Positions 33,371 through 44,944 are shown, numbered from the stretch's first letter. The stretch: 64,000 nucleotides of DNA from Camelus bactrianus (GCF_048773025.1 NC_133558.1:41884501-41948500); one strand, 5' to 3'. The notes: generated from the letters alone by a model not told the origin. Program-made: numbers and translations.

Positions 33371-34771
33371 TGGGCAGCCCGAGCACAGCTGCTCGTTCCT
33401 CGTAAGTGCAGGATAGAATGGATTTGCGGAGACGGCTTTATGGCCCCACCGTGTAGACTCTCAGTGCTCCAAAGGGATGCCTTGTGGATTGGAGGTGGGA
33501 TTCTCACTTCTGTAAATACCCAATGATTGTTTTATTGGGCTCTTCTGATTTTAATCTATTCTTTAGAAAGTACATATTGTAGATATATTTTTCAAGCATG
33601 CATGCTTTTTTCTTTTATTATTTATAGTTCTACCCTCTCATCTCTTGGTGTGACTTTTCATGGAATCCAGGAAACAGTCCTAAGCTACCTGCCTCTTCAC
33701 TCTTCTCCGTGGTGGTTTTCTTCCATGACTAGAAGAGGGTTCTGCATAGGAAATTTTCTTTGTTCCCCTTTTCTTGGAGGCTCTCTGTGTGTCTGCCCAC
33801 CTCTCACCTGTCCAACTGTCCATTTCTCTACCCACTCATTCTTCTGACTTGTTCCAAGGAGCACTTCAGGCAGCTTACAGAAAAACAGGTACCAAATAAA
33901 CAGGTTAGAAAATGGGGCCAAGCTCCGACAGTGAGGCTAGGAGGCGAGCCTGTGTGAGGTTTGCAGGCGTGAGACACACGCCTCTGCCCTGTGATTTATA
34001 AGATTGACAGCAAGAGTGTGCCTGAGGCTCCCAGCAGACAGGGAAACAGGGTTTGTGGGAGATGCTCACTGGCTGTGAAATAAATAAGTGGCTTAGGAGA
34101 AGCCCAGCCTTTCCTGCTACTAATGCTTAGGAGAATACTTTGAGTGTCTTCCAAAATCAGAGTATTTCATCTTTTATTTTGTCAGAGTTCTACATATTGT
34201 TGGTTACATTCTATACCTGGAAATTTCTCCAAAACTCCTTCCCACCTGAGTCCCATGGCTCGGGAATGGGGTGGTTCTGCTCATTGACTGTGTCTGGACA
34301 GAAACAGAAAATGACAGCCTCCAAGGAGCCTGGGATTTGTCAGTTATGTTTTGTCAGTGCTGTAGTTTTCCGAGAACGCTTTCACCGTTTCTCTCCATCT
34401 GAGGTGGCAGCGTGCTCTCTTAGCTGCATCAGGAGCTCAGTGCCATGGGATGGTGCGGGCTGACTGCACTGCCGTCAAGACATCTAAGGTAGTCACTACA
34501 GGCGTGGTGCTTTTACGTAGTGCTTTTCATACTCTTTAAAGAAGGTTTCAACAGGGAGTTAATTAACTGAGTTAATTAACATTTAATAAATATGATGCTT
34601 TGTTGAAAAGACAGTTATAGGCAGAATATAAGCTGTGAAGATTTTAAGAAAGGTTTCATCACTGAAATTTCTGTAGGGAAGATTCACAGTTTATCTTATT
34701 TATGCCTCTCTTTTAAAGTAACAGGACAGAAAAAGCAGAGGATGATTTCTGTTCTTCCTCTCGGCTTACAG

Positions 34772-34892
34772 GTGCCCTCACCTACAGTGGCATCCATCCA
34801 GACACCAGCACTGACACTGTCCGTGCTCAGAACTGCCTCAGCCCTGAAGACACAACTGACAAATAGAAGGGGGCCGTGTCCTGTTACAGCAG
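34772..34892 (+). pseudogene. TRAPPC9: TRAPPC9-like relic exon with NCLSPED
   Basis: The acceptor CTCGGCTTACAG precedes an exon reading [14 protein letters not shown], then [15 protein letters not shown], next to human GALTTNGINPDTST and GRAKNCLSPEDIIDK. A TAG stands where the human tyrosine of DKYKEA lies, and homology continues after it as KGAVSCYSR against human KEAISYYSK. The exon ends ACAGCAG|GTGCTC. Exon length (121 bases) and both junctions look original, while the in-frame stop shows that the copy cannot code for the full protein. Confidence 0.85.
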
Positions 34893-35029
34893 GTGCTCTC
34901 ACTTTGTGGGTCCTTATGTAACTGCACGGTGTTAATCAGGATCGCCCGTTCTACAGAGTGTATCGCTGCTGCCGTGCCTCCTAGTTACTTGTTTCTGTAT
35001 GTAATCGTGTATTTTCTTCAATGTGTGGT

Positions 35030-37450
35030 ACTACACATCTTAAAAATGCTTTTTTCAGATGAAAAATAATGTGTATTTAATATAAAAGTCTGGAAAAGGG
35101 GGCAAAAAGGTCTATCCTGGTCCCACTACTCAGAGGTAATAATTAACACTTTAACATCTATTTTCTGTTCTTTTCATCATTGTGTATCACCTCTGTCATA
35201 AAAACCAGCGAGCACTCTGTGCCTGTTTACTGTGTGGAGACCTCCATTTTCCATTCGGCTGATTACACGTTTTTCTACAATATTCTATCTCCCCTGGCAT
35301 GATTTTTAATGACCAGTATAGCATTCTGTCTTGTGGAGGCATCGTCCATTTTACTTCGGACTTAAATAAACTTTTAAATTCCAAGTATACTTAACTGAAG
35401 TACTGAGAAGAGAACTGTGGTGGTACCAAAAGGCCCCTACATCCCTTCCCCTTTTTTCCTGAGAGTAAAACCTATTGAGAATGTGGTGTATATATTTCAT
35501 GACGTTTATGCCTATGTCATATATATATACACATTCATACATACACGTATATCAGAAATCTATGTATATGTGTGTGTATATATGCTTTATTGAAAAATAA
35601 GGCCATACTATATGTTTTCTGCAGCTCGCTTTATTCACTCAGGTGTATATCATAGACGTCCTCCCACTCCAGACTCACCCGGTCCTTTCAGATAGAGTAG
35701 AGGGGTCTCCTGATGTGCAGGTTTGGTCTCTTGTACAAGGACACATTTGGTGGGAGAGTACTGTGGACAAGGCCTTGGACCACGGTGAAACGCCGGACCC
35801 TTAGTGCCCACAGCACGCCTTGATTTACCGCATCATTGTCTTGATGCTGGATACTTAAGTTTTCTCCATTTTCCACTGTCAGAAAGGGTGTTTGACTGGC
35901 ATCCTTCTAGTACAAACATTCCTGTGATCTTGGATGAGTATTCCTTTAGTTAAGGTTTCTGGAAATTTAGTCCCTGGATGTGACTATTACATACATCACA
36001 GGCTCCTTTCAAGTGACTCTAGAAATTCCTTCTCCTGCGGGGAATGAAAAGATGTAGAACAACTTATGTAACCAATTCTCTATCACTGGATATGATTTCA
36101 CTTCAGCTTTTCTTCCCACCATTGTAAACGGTGCTGTGAAAATATCCTGATGAGTACATCTTTTTGAACTGATTTTTTTTTCTAAACGAAACGATTTCTA
36201 GAAGTGGAGTTGAGTCTGTGTGTACACACTTTTTTCAGAGTTTACATATCCATTGACATGTCGTCCTCCAAACACGTCGCTCACAGTTTGTTCTCTCACA
36301 GATGGACACTAGCTAGAATGTCTTTTAAAAATATTTGCCAATATGATGAGCAAAAGTGCTTTTTCATTGTTTTAGCATGCATTTGATGACCAGTGAGGTA
36401 TTCAGCATTTTTCACATATTAGCCATCTGACTTTTAAAAAGTGAATGATCCCTTTTGTCCTTTGCACACATTTAAGTGAGGGAGCTTCTTGTTGCTTTGT
36501 GACAGCTCTTTGTATGTTATAAATATTAACCCCTTGTTTTCATCAACATGCATCACACAGCTTTTACTTGTCATTTCTTGCCTTTCATTTTGTTCAGTAG
36601 GTTTACTTTTGTTGTGGCCCAAAATATACTTAAGATAGTAAATGTCTCCTTTTTCAGTTTTATTTTTGGTATTATTCTTAGAAATACTTTCTTATAATGG
36701 TACAAATCTCTTCTGTAGGTTTTGTAATCTCTAAGATGGAGATGATAATAGTAATTGTTATAATGAGGGGAAGTTGAATTAATATGAGCAAAGAGTTGTA
36801 TTTGCTGTTATTAGTACATTTTAATATTTACATCACTATCTGTAAATTTTCTGGTGTTCATTATGACAGGAATAGAATTTGTTCTTTCCAGGTGATTCTC
36901 TGATTGTCCCAGGACAATTATTGAATTCATACTTTGCTTCTTTGATTTGAATTCCCACGTGTACAAAATAGTTATGTACACTAGAGTCTCTTTTTGAGCT
37001 CATGGTTTAGTTCTGTGAATCTTACTTTCTTATTCCAGCACCATAACTTACATAATGTAAAAATTAATTTAATATCTGAAAGTGCGATTTTTTTTGATTC
37101 TTTCCTTCCATCCCAAATTTTCTTGGCTAGTATTATGACTTTATTATTCCTGAAGATTTCTAAAATACTTTGTTCAAGTTAAAAAAAAAACAGATAAGGG
37201 TTTTCATAGGATTTTTTAGTAAGTTTTGAATTATCTTTAGCAGAACTTTCATCTTTACAAAACTGCTTTCCTCCATGCAATATGTTGATGTCTCTACATG
37301 CACATCTCTTACTTTACCCCTCAGTACAGTCCTGTAGTTTCTCCATGTAGAACATGGGCATTATTTTTGAGTTTATTCCGGATTATTGTTTATGTTTCAG
37401 TTAATTTTGTAAGTGAGAATTTTTTGCGATTATATTTTTTAACTGTTTAA
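35030..37450 (-). repeat. Long old L1 (3' region and ORF2 remnant)
   Basis: The 3' end lies at low coordinates: 'GAGGTAATAATTAACACTTT', 'GACCAGTATAGCATTCTG', 'TTCTAGAAGTGGAGTTGAGT' and 'CAATATGATGAGCAAAAGTG' are antisense L1M 3' landmarks. ORF2-like antisense phrases such as 'ATTTTCTTGGCTAGTATTAT' and 'AAGTTTTGAATTATCTTTAG' follow at 37100-37430. Heavily diverged, with a TA/CA-rich patch at 35515-35584. Confidence 0.65.
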
Positions 37451-37619
37451 ACTGACACCTAGGAAGGCAGATTCGGATTGTCAATACTCACTTTGTAACT
37501 TGTCATTTAAAATTGTAAGTATTAAATACTTGTTCCAGAATCTTTTCTTTTCTGTTTTTCAAAATTTGTTTCCAAGATTCTCAAAATGGCCATAGCTAAG
37601 TAGTATAGGTGGGGAGACA

Positions 37620-37800
37620 GATGGAGAGAGGTAGTGTGGCTCACGTACAAACTGTGAGCACTTTCATGGCTGCCTTTAGGCTGGAGAGGCCTCCGAAGAG
37701 CCCAGGTAAGACCAGGGATGGATTTGTATGCACTTTAAAGCAAGCTTTCCTGCCTTTATGGTGAAGCCTGGTGGGCGTGGCAGGTAGATGAACAAGGTCC
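37620..37800 (-). repeat. Ancient repeat fragment, possibly L2/CR1-related
   Basis: 'CAGGGATGGATTTGTATGCA' and 'CTTTCCTGCCTTTATGGTGA' resemble the antisense of the same degenerate repeat seen at 16580-17480 and 42350-42830. Confidence 0.3.
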
Positions 37801-37944
37801 GATGGAGGCCATTGACTGCACAGAGCGCTGTGTCTGTGAGAACTGGAGACCATCGCCATGGGAAATGCTTGGTGCCAGGAACACTGCAGGGGAGCTGGGG
37901 AGCCTGTGTGTTAAGGATTTTCCAGCCCTGGGAGTGGGAAGATC

Positions 37945-38100
37945 AGACTCTGCATTCAGATCTGAGTTTGAATTCATCCTCTCTTGTTTACTGGTCCTCT
38001 GACTTTTGTCAAGTTATACACACTCTTTGAACTCCTGTTTTCTTGTCTCTCACAATAGGAGAATTATGGCCTGCTGCTAGAGTGTTTGATCAGGGTAAAT
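37945..38100 (+). repeat. MIR SINE fragment
   Basis: 'CAGACTCTGCATTCAGATCT', 'GAGTTTGAATTCATCCTCTC' and 'ACTTTTGTCAAGTTATACAC' follow the MIR order in sense orientation. Confidence 0.65.
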
Positions 38101-38451
38101 GTTTTGTGTCTATAAGATGCCACGTACTGTCACAAGTTCAGTGAGAAATGGGCTGTCGCCTCTTCTTCTGCAACTCGGTGCTCGACAAGACATCAGGAGA
38201 AAGCCAGTCCCTAATTTGTGTGTGATGCAAGTAGGAACAAAATCAATGTTTTGCCTTTCACTAGCAGTATTACTCCTTTGCTTCATTTACTTCTTTCCTC
38301 TTTTCCTTTCCCCTTTCCCCCCTCCATCAAAAGAGCCTGAGACTGTCTCAGAACACTAGATTCAAATTACTTTAAATGGTGTCTCATCCTCATGAAATGA
38401 TAGTAATTTAAAAAAAATCTGTACACATCCCAGAATTCATTGTATTTGACT

Positions 38452-38489
38452 TACACACACGCGTGCGCGCGCACACACACACACACACA
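38452..38489. repeat. (CA)n with CGCGTGCGCGCGC core
   Basis: ACACACACGCGTGCGCGCGC is followed by eleven or so CA units. Alternating purine-pyrimidine with CG steps favours Z-DNA. Confidence 0.92.
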
Positions 38490-39204
38490 ATCAGGCTACC
38501 TCCCACTTACTGAGGGAGAAGAACCACTTATTCTGAGTTTTCATTCACTGACCATGAGAGCAAAGTGTGTAACGCAGACTTCACCTGGCTTCGTGCATGG
38601 TGTTTTTAGTTGGATTTCTGCTTTGTGGCCATAGAATTATTCTCCTAATAGAAGAGAGGAAGTGGAGACATAGACATTCTGCTGAGACGTTGGTGTCATC
38701 ATATTTGTGTTGGGAAGGCCTTAAGACAGCATAGAGTCATAACTGTTTATGGGTGAGAATCCATGATAGTGTAACTTGGACAAGAACCTGGATCTTCTGC
38801 CATCGTGTCCACGTGGGTGATGAGGCAACTTGGTGGGGGATGGCAGGGATCCTTCTTGCTTGAGTTCCAGGGTCTTGTTAGTTTTCATTGCTCACCTGCC
38901 TTTAGTTTAGGTCCATGTGGCCTCTCATGGGAAGGTCACTCTGTCCTGATAAATAGAGTCTCTAATCAGCAAAAAGCTCTGAACCCACTCATATTTCCCA
39001 GAGTTTTTTCTGCTGACCTGCTGACACTTTAAATAAATGAGACCTAAGAAACTACTGGATATAAAATCCTTTGTGTTATCGTTAGCCCTCGAGTTCCATA
39101 GGAATGGGGTGCTGTCTCAGGCTGTCTATGGCTAGATCTGAACAAAGATAAGGTTATAGGCTGTGCTGCTGGACCCTCCAAAATCAAATGTGATTTCCAC
39201 CTTA

Positions 39205-39290
39205 GTTTTTAGAATCAGGCAGATGAGTTCAAATCTTGCCTTTACCAGTTATTAGCTTTCTGACCTTGGGGAAGGAACTACTATTTGTGT
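39205..39290 (+). repeat. MIR SINE fragment
   Basis: 'TAGAATCAGGCAGATGAGTT', 'CAAATCTTGCCTTTACCAGT' and 'TATTAGCTTTCTGACCTTGG' are the MIR head and start of the core. Confidence 0.7.
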
Positions 39291-39878
39291 AGAATTTTTT
39301 TGTCTGTAAATAAGTTCAGTATTTATTTTAAGGTTTTTGTTTTAGAATTGAATGAGCTAATTCCCTCATTTATACCTAAAATACTGATCGCGTTGTTCTA
39401 TGATGGTGCCTTGGTTGTTGATTACTAAGGCACTCGGCAGTGAGAAAGGGAGTGGGGGAACCCTGGGTTCTAGTGCTTATATTCCAGGATATGGTTGTAA
39501 AAGACTGGATGTGCAGTGGATTTTTAGTAAATATCCATTCCTTTCTTAATCCGCATTGATTGTGTATATATCTTTATACTAATATATGAACAATTTTAAT
39601 GCAATTTAAATCTTTCTGTAGTATTTAAAATATGTAGCTATAAAAAAATAGGTGAAATAAAATGATTTCACTTTTAATTTCTTTTCAATAAGCAAAACAA
39701 AATAAAATAGAAAAGAAAAACAAGTATTGAAGGAATAGAAATAACTTTATTTCCATAGAATCAATTCCCTATGATAGGTTTTTTGGTTTTGTTGTTAAAC
39801 AGCATATCAAATTGATAGGTTGTGACATATTGGAGTTGAGGAAAGAGTGGAGACATACTACCACCAATGCAGTCATTT

Positions 39879-40416
39879 TGTTACCAAGTCCAAACTCGTT
39901 CTGCTTGCTGCATGACAGGCCAATAAATCGGGAGATGAGGTGTTGGAGCAAAGAATAGTGACTTTATTTGAAAAGCTGGCAGACTCAGAAGATGGCATAC
40001 TGATATCCTGGAGAACCCTCTTCCCCAAGTCAGAATTCAGTCTCCTTTTAGACTAAAAAGGGGCGGGGGTATGGTTGGTTGTTGCAAACTTCTTGCTGTA
40101 CGAATTGTTTGTTCTTGGAATCCTTTGTTCTTGCAGCTGTCCATGTGTGTCAAATCATGGTGCCCCTGTAAAACCTCCAAAAAAAAACAAAGATTATTCT
40201 CTATTTTGCAACTTGCCATCTCTACATAAGTGTAGAAGAGTTAACATCCTGAAAGTTCAGAGCCCGGAGAATAGGCTCTCCTGGATATTTCAGGCTAAAG
40301 GCAAGTTACTTTTACAAAAGGTACAGAGCTAACAAGTCTGAGCCTAGAAAACGGCACAGGTTTAAAGCCAAAGGAACAGATCTAACATGCAGTCAAATTT
40401 ATTCTTTTCTATTACA
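39879..40416 (-). repeat. Solo LTR, family A copy 3, with ATTT target duplication
   Basis: Same family and orientation as 2533-3055. Plus-strand ends are TGTTACCAAG at left and TTCTATTACA at right, and ATTT directly flanks both sides, a 4-base duplication as made by class I ERVs. On the minus strand an AAATAAAGTC poly(A) signal precedes the 3' end. No internal region is present. It is a fossil solo LTR inside the third intron of the TRAPPC9 relic. Confidence 0.82.
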
Positions 40417-41578
40417 ATTTCTTTATCTACCTCATAAATAATTTTAGTAAGAAACATGAGCAATTTTTTTAATTTTGCTTCTTAGTAACGGGTAAGTGGG
40501 CCAAATACATTTATGAGAGCAGGGATGCTGTGCGGGCACTGGGGTCACAGCAAATTCTTGTTGGGGGTGGCCGACCCTGCAACATGTCTGATGCCCCGTG
40601 GGTGTTGGTGAGGGACCCCATAACCAGGGGCTCTCTTCAGGAACCAGCGTATGGGCATTGACCTCTGGAGACCTCTTTTTCAGCTGCTGGAAATTTTTTC
40701 AGATACTGTAACTGAAAAACCACTTCAACTGGGGATAATTATGGAATAAAGGAAGAGGAAAAGGGCTTGGATTAGAGTAGAAGATAAGGACAGAATATCA
40801 GGGAGCCTGGGGGCTTGGTAGTGGGGCCTCGAGAGAAAGAGGAGCAGAGGTGGGGAGGGACCCGGCTCCGGAACCAGCTCCTGCACTTGTCCCCGCACCC
40901 AGGCCACACAGCTTTTAATTGACCAGGACGATTTCCTGTCTGGATGTCACCCTGGGCAGAACCTTGAGAATCGAAGGTAAGGGGTGGGCAGCACTCATCT
41001 AGGGGATCACTGAGGACTTTGTTCAAGTCCACGGTGCCTTTTCTGGTCATGTGTCTTCACTTGCCCTTTATCTTAGGATCTGAGGAGCAGGAGCAAGGAA
41101 CGCAGGGAGAGATCCAGGAAGACATCTGACTGTGTTAAGAGAAGACAATCACAGTAACACAGGAAGTGAGGACACTTGCAGCAAAGTAAAACGACTTCAC
41201 AACTATTGCTTCAGAGCTGCCGGTGTGAGAGAGCCTAAGCCTGTCTCAGAGTGCAGGGGACAAGCGAAAAGGAATGGTAAATTTCCACTGACAATTGAAA
41301 TTTTGTTAAATAGCCTGCTACTATTGATTGTATCACTTGAATGAATGCAGGCATATTTATGTGGGCATTTATAGGTACACTCAACACCACCAGCCCCTCT
41401 TGCCCCCATCGGGGATGGGATTTCTAAACCACATTGCACCTCCTGCTTGGGTGGGACACGCTGCAGGTTCTCGCCTGGGGCCGGGCTGCTGCAGGGCACT
41501 GAGTCCCCGAGGCACGGGATGTGAGACACGACAGGAAAATCTCTGCTCTTGACTGGGGGCCTCCGTTTCCCCCTGCAG

Positions 41579-41702
41579 TGTAAGAATGCTGTTGACTCAG
41601 TAAGAAGCATGCTTTGAAGTTGTCCATATCCTCGCCATCGAGAAGCGGAGCCTGGAATCTTCCGAATTTCTCCAGAATGCGGTCTACATTCACCTTCAGC
41701 AG
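41579..41702 (+). pseudogene. TRAPPC9: TRAPPC9-like relic exon with EFLQNAVYI
   Basis: A good acceptor (CCGTTTCCCCCTGCAG) opens the exon. The first codons read CKNA, in line with human YKNAGVIELEAC. A frame change follows. The second half reads [20 protein letters not shown] and AVYIHLQQ next to human [20 protein letters not shown] and AVYINLRQ. The exon ends CAGCAG|GTGAGT, a strong donor. This is the last relic exon that I can find in the window. The next one (human LSEEEKIQRYSILSELYEL) is not seen before 64000 and could lie beyond. Confidence 0.87.
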
Positions 41703-42349
41703 GTGAGTTTATGTCCTTTTATAAGTGGAGGAATTACTGCAGTTTTCCTGGAACTTACTTACCACTAGTCCATCTGATTTTTCTGTGCTAGGATTCAATA
41801 TTGCATGCTAAAAATTCTGGAGTCAGATCTTGAAACCCTGATGAAGAGGATTATTTTATTTCTTTATATGATACTATTTTACTTTCAAAATTCAGAGTTT
41901 TCGGTTCTTTCAAAAAATTTTTGAGGGGTTGGAGAAACAACTTTGCTCTTACCATCTTTGTGACCTGTTGCTATATGTCTCTCACCTGTCTTCTGTCACT
42001 TGTGAGGCAGTTCCATTTGTGACCCTGTCCGGGTTGTTCATGTTATAAAACATAAAGTCTGTAAAAGTACAGTCCCTTTTACTTCGAAGACATTCCACAA
42101 ATACTACTTAAATCTGGGTGTGGTTTTAAGAAGACAGAATCATTAGAACATGTACTTGCAGGTTGCTAGTGCAAAATCCCCAAATCAACAGTCTAGCTCA
42201 ACATCTAAAATCTTTCTAATCTACCTTGGATTTGTATGGATAAGTGAAGCAGTTTGCTAAGAACTCAAGACCAGGTTTAGAATACAGGCTGGTGTAGCTC
42301 AGCAGGTCATTCCAAGCTGATGCTCTGCCAGAGGGCGGGTCCTAGGGGA

Positions 42350-42830
42350 GAGGGGGGGTCCTGCCCTCCCTGAGCTGACAGTTTCATGGCAAAGACCTTC
42401 ACCAGGTGAAGAAATTGGAATTTCTTCTAAGAACAGTGGGTTTGAAAAGAGGCCAAAAAGCACGGGAGTGACACAATCCCATTTGTCTCAAGTATGGGAG
42501 AGTGGCTGTGGGGCCACTTTGGAGACCCGTGAGTCCAGGTGGGCAGTGTTGGTGGCTTCCACTTGAGCGGTGGGACGGTCAGTGGGTAAAAGTGAACAGA
42601 TTGAGGGCATGTTTAGATGGTAAAAAGGAAAGGATGAATACTGTCTCTGAAGTTAGGATGGAGTAAGGCCCAGGTTTCTGGGTAGATTAATGAGGTAAAT
42701 GATGGTCCCGCTGTGCTCTCAGGAGGGAAAGCTGCAGAGGGTGTTCTGGGGAAAAACTGATGAGTTCAGCTATGGGTAAAGTGAAAGGCTGTTAGATGTG
42801 TGGTTTGGGAGCTCTGGTGAGAGCCAGTAG
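42350..42830 (+). repeat. Ancient repeat, possibly L2/CR1-related
   Basis: 'GCACGGGAGTGACACAATCC', 'AGGTTTCTGGGTAGATTAAT' and 'GGCTGTTAGATGTGTGGTTT' fall in the order of a common degenerate mammalian repeat. Its family is uncertain. Confidence 0.4.
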
Positions 42831-44147
42831 TGAGTAGGGGGAGGGGAGAGAGACTTTCAAATCAGTTTGTCTTGTGAACATACAAATAAGGATGAGTAAT
42901 GACACACTTAACACCTCTATATTCTGTATTTAAAGCCCAGTAACATTTTGCTATATTGACTGCAGAGGTTCTTAATTTTTTTAATAGAAATAAAATAAAT
43001 AGAAACAAAATAGTGGAGTTAATGAACATCTTAGAGTTGATGTGTGTCCTTGTATGTATTTTGATACCTCATCTGTTTATAATCATAATCTAGAAAAAGT
43101 TAGCTTGCTTAGCATAAGAGTTAAACAGAGGGACGTGACACACAGTGTTGGGGTTTGAAGCTGATCTTCTCGGGTAAATTATGTCGCCTCTCTGTGCCTT
43201 AGTTGTATCTTCTGTGACTGCCCCCAGGCCCCTCGTCACAGCTGATTTCCTAGACTGGATGTTGGGAGGGAGGCTGCTGAAGGGAGTAAGAAGTGGCAAC
43301 TTCTAGGGATACTGAAGGAGAAAAAAACAGATTAAAGCCGATAAACTGAGTACAAATACCCTCCAAAGAGAAAGAATCCCGCAGTGTTTTGAGCCACTTA
43401 GCATAAGGGAAACAAAATCACGTGGACCCAATTCTCTTGAGCATGTGAGTATTGTGGGTGGGAGGGTGTCATCACAAAAGTGTTGAGAAAAGGCCTTTTT
43501 GTTTCCCTTGACGTTTCCAGTAAGGATGGGAGCAGAAGAGAAAACCCCCTGCTTCGCAGTTGAAGCTGCTGTTTTGTGCAAAACTGACCAAAGGTTGGAA
43601 ACCTGCCGTCAGCGGTGCTGGCAAATGAAGACTTCGGGATTGGGTGGGGCACTTGCTGTGACTTCCAGGTGAGCTGCTGGCTGGGGGCTGTGAGGCGGGC
43701 AGTAGGTTTGCAGGGTGACCCGGGCATAATCCCTGGGTCTGAGGCTGCTGGTCTGACTAGCAAACCTGGGCACCCGCAGTCCTAATGGGGCAGCTTGGGA
43801 TGTGGCCTGGGACACCTGCCGTTCTGAGGGCGAGAAGAGGGCTTCCCTGAGGGGGTGTCCCTGCGGAGAGTGGAAACGTCCTTCTGCAGGGGAGGAAAAG
43901 CCTCTGAGCAGGGGGCCAGATGCACAGGCAAGACCAGCCTGAGCACGGAGGCTTCTGGGAGCCGGAGGTCATACAGTGGCCCGAACCGCCTTGTTCCTGC
44001 GAGACTGCAGGGAAAAGATGCTGAAAAGGTAGGCTAGGGTCAGACACTGTGGTGTGTTATGAGTGACAGGAAAGGACTGGTCAGGCAGGCACGAGAGAAC
44101 CCTGTGGGCGTCCCAGCTGGGGCGTCACACCAGAGGGAGGAGCAGAG

Positions 44148-44270
44148 TTATAGACTTTGCCACTTATTAGCTGTGTGACTTTGAGCAAGATCACCCCACC
44201 TCTCTATATATATCTTCATCTGTAAAGTGACACAGTGACAAGCTCGTGTCATCATAAGGCTTAGTTTAGC
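44148..44270 (+). repeat. MIR SINE fragment
   Basis: 'ACTTTGCCACTTATTAGCTG', 'TGTGACTTTGAGCAAGATCA' and 'TCTTCATCTGTAAAGTGACA' are an excellent match to the MIR core. Confidence 0.85.
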
Positions 44271-44944
44271 TCTGATCCTCTTTGTCCAGTCCTGTCACTG
44301 CTTCCCTGCAAGGTTCTGCAGCGGCTGCTCTTACCCTGAGAAGGGAGGGCGTACAGGGACATTGTAGCACCCGAGGGCAGGAAGGGGTTGCTTTAAATGC
44401 AGACATGTTGCCGCCTGCAGCTGCAGACCTGCAAGCAGTTTGGTTGACGGCCCTGGAGAATACTTTGGACTCCTTAGCTTCGTCTTAAGTCTTGTTTTCC
44501 CTTGCGGACTGGATTTGCCTTTGCAGATTGATGCTGAAGATTTGGGTTTCTGGCAAATCTGTTTTCAGAGATGGGTATATATGTAAAATATCGTATAAAA
44601 TAAAATGATTTATTTAACATGTGGGACTTCACAGCTGTTGGGAACAGCTCTGTTGGCCTGGTCTCCACGGAGGACACCAAGGGTCAGCAGAACGTGGAGG
44701 AGGTCAGGTAGCCTGCAGTGCTGCTGCGGGGTGTTCTCCCCAGTAGAGCACTCTGCTGAGTTGACTCTTCTCTGAGTTTGGTTGCCAGATAAGCAGACAG
44801 CAAATTAATGAGTTCCGGTGGGATTGTATAATGACAGGAAGAAAGAGGAAACCGTAGTTTTTCCGGACTAAAACACACTTTTGGTTCCTGATCCAGTGTG
44901 TTCCATTACAGAATTTATGAGTTGTGACTATTCTGGGACTTCAT

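Larger units (their letters stand above)
18676..34771 (+). other. Second intron of the relic; one expected exon missing
   Basis: In the intact gene an exon for the ALEGLCSASVIYHYPGG...NRHRP segment should lie between the flanking relic exons. I could not find it in either orientation, so it is deleted or eroded past recognition. The stretch is filled with MIR, L1, L2, SINE and LTR fossils listed separately. Stretches at 21300-22800, 25860-27960 and 33500-34700 show nothing that I can name. Confidence 0.5.
34893..41578 (+). other. Third intron of the relic
   Basis: About 6.7 kb occupied mostly by an old L1 (35030-37450), MIR fragments, a CA repeat and the third family-A LTR. A stretch at about 40420-41578 shows no feature that I can name apart from short open frames without similarity. 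Confidence 0.5.
9704..41702 (+). pseudogene. TRAPPC9: TRAPPC9-like unprocessed pseudogene, 5' part (overall span)
   Basis: TRAPPC9 is the large scaffold subunit of the TRAPP II tethering complex at the Golgi and also binds NIK and IKK-beta. Four exon relics match human TRAPPC9, as I remember it, in the correct order and orientation. They cover about the first 195 residues, a [12 protein letters not shown] segment, a DTST...NCLSPED segment and an EFLQNAVYI segment. Introns are retained, so the copy arose by DNA duplication or gene decay and not by retrotransposition. The reading frame is broken in the first, third and fourth relic exons, and one intervening exon (the ALEGLCSASVIYHYPGG region) is not found. 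An intact TRAPPC9 protein cannot come from this locus. Whether an intact gene exists elsewhere in the genome cannot be judged from the window. Further exons may lie past 64000. Confidence 0.85.
41703..44944. other. Gene-free stretch after the last relic exon
   Basis: It contains an ancient repeat at 42350-42830 and a MIR at 44148-44270. A GC-rich patch at 43590-44040 gives minus-strand open frames up to about 121 residues, rich in proline and serine with no recognisable domain. I consider them chance. Confidence 0.45.

Noticed and set aside
42285-42360. TGGTGTAGCTCAGCAGGTCA as a possible tRNA gene or SINE head
   Set aside because: It resembles an A box only. No B box (GGTTCRANTCC) or cloverleaf pairing follows, and no SINE body is attached.
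43398-44047. Minus-strand open frames of 96-121 residues
   Set aside because: Low-complexity proline/serine-rich translations in three overlapping frames, with no start context, domain or splice pattern.
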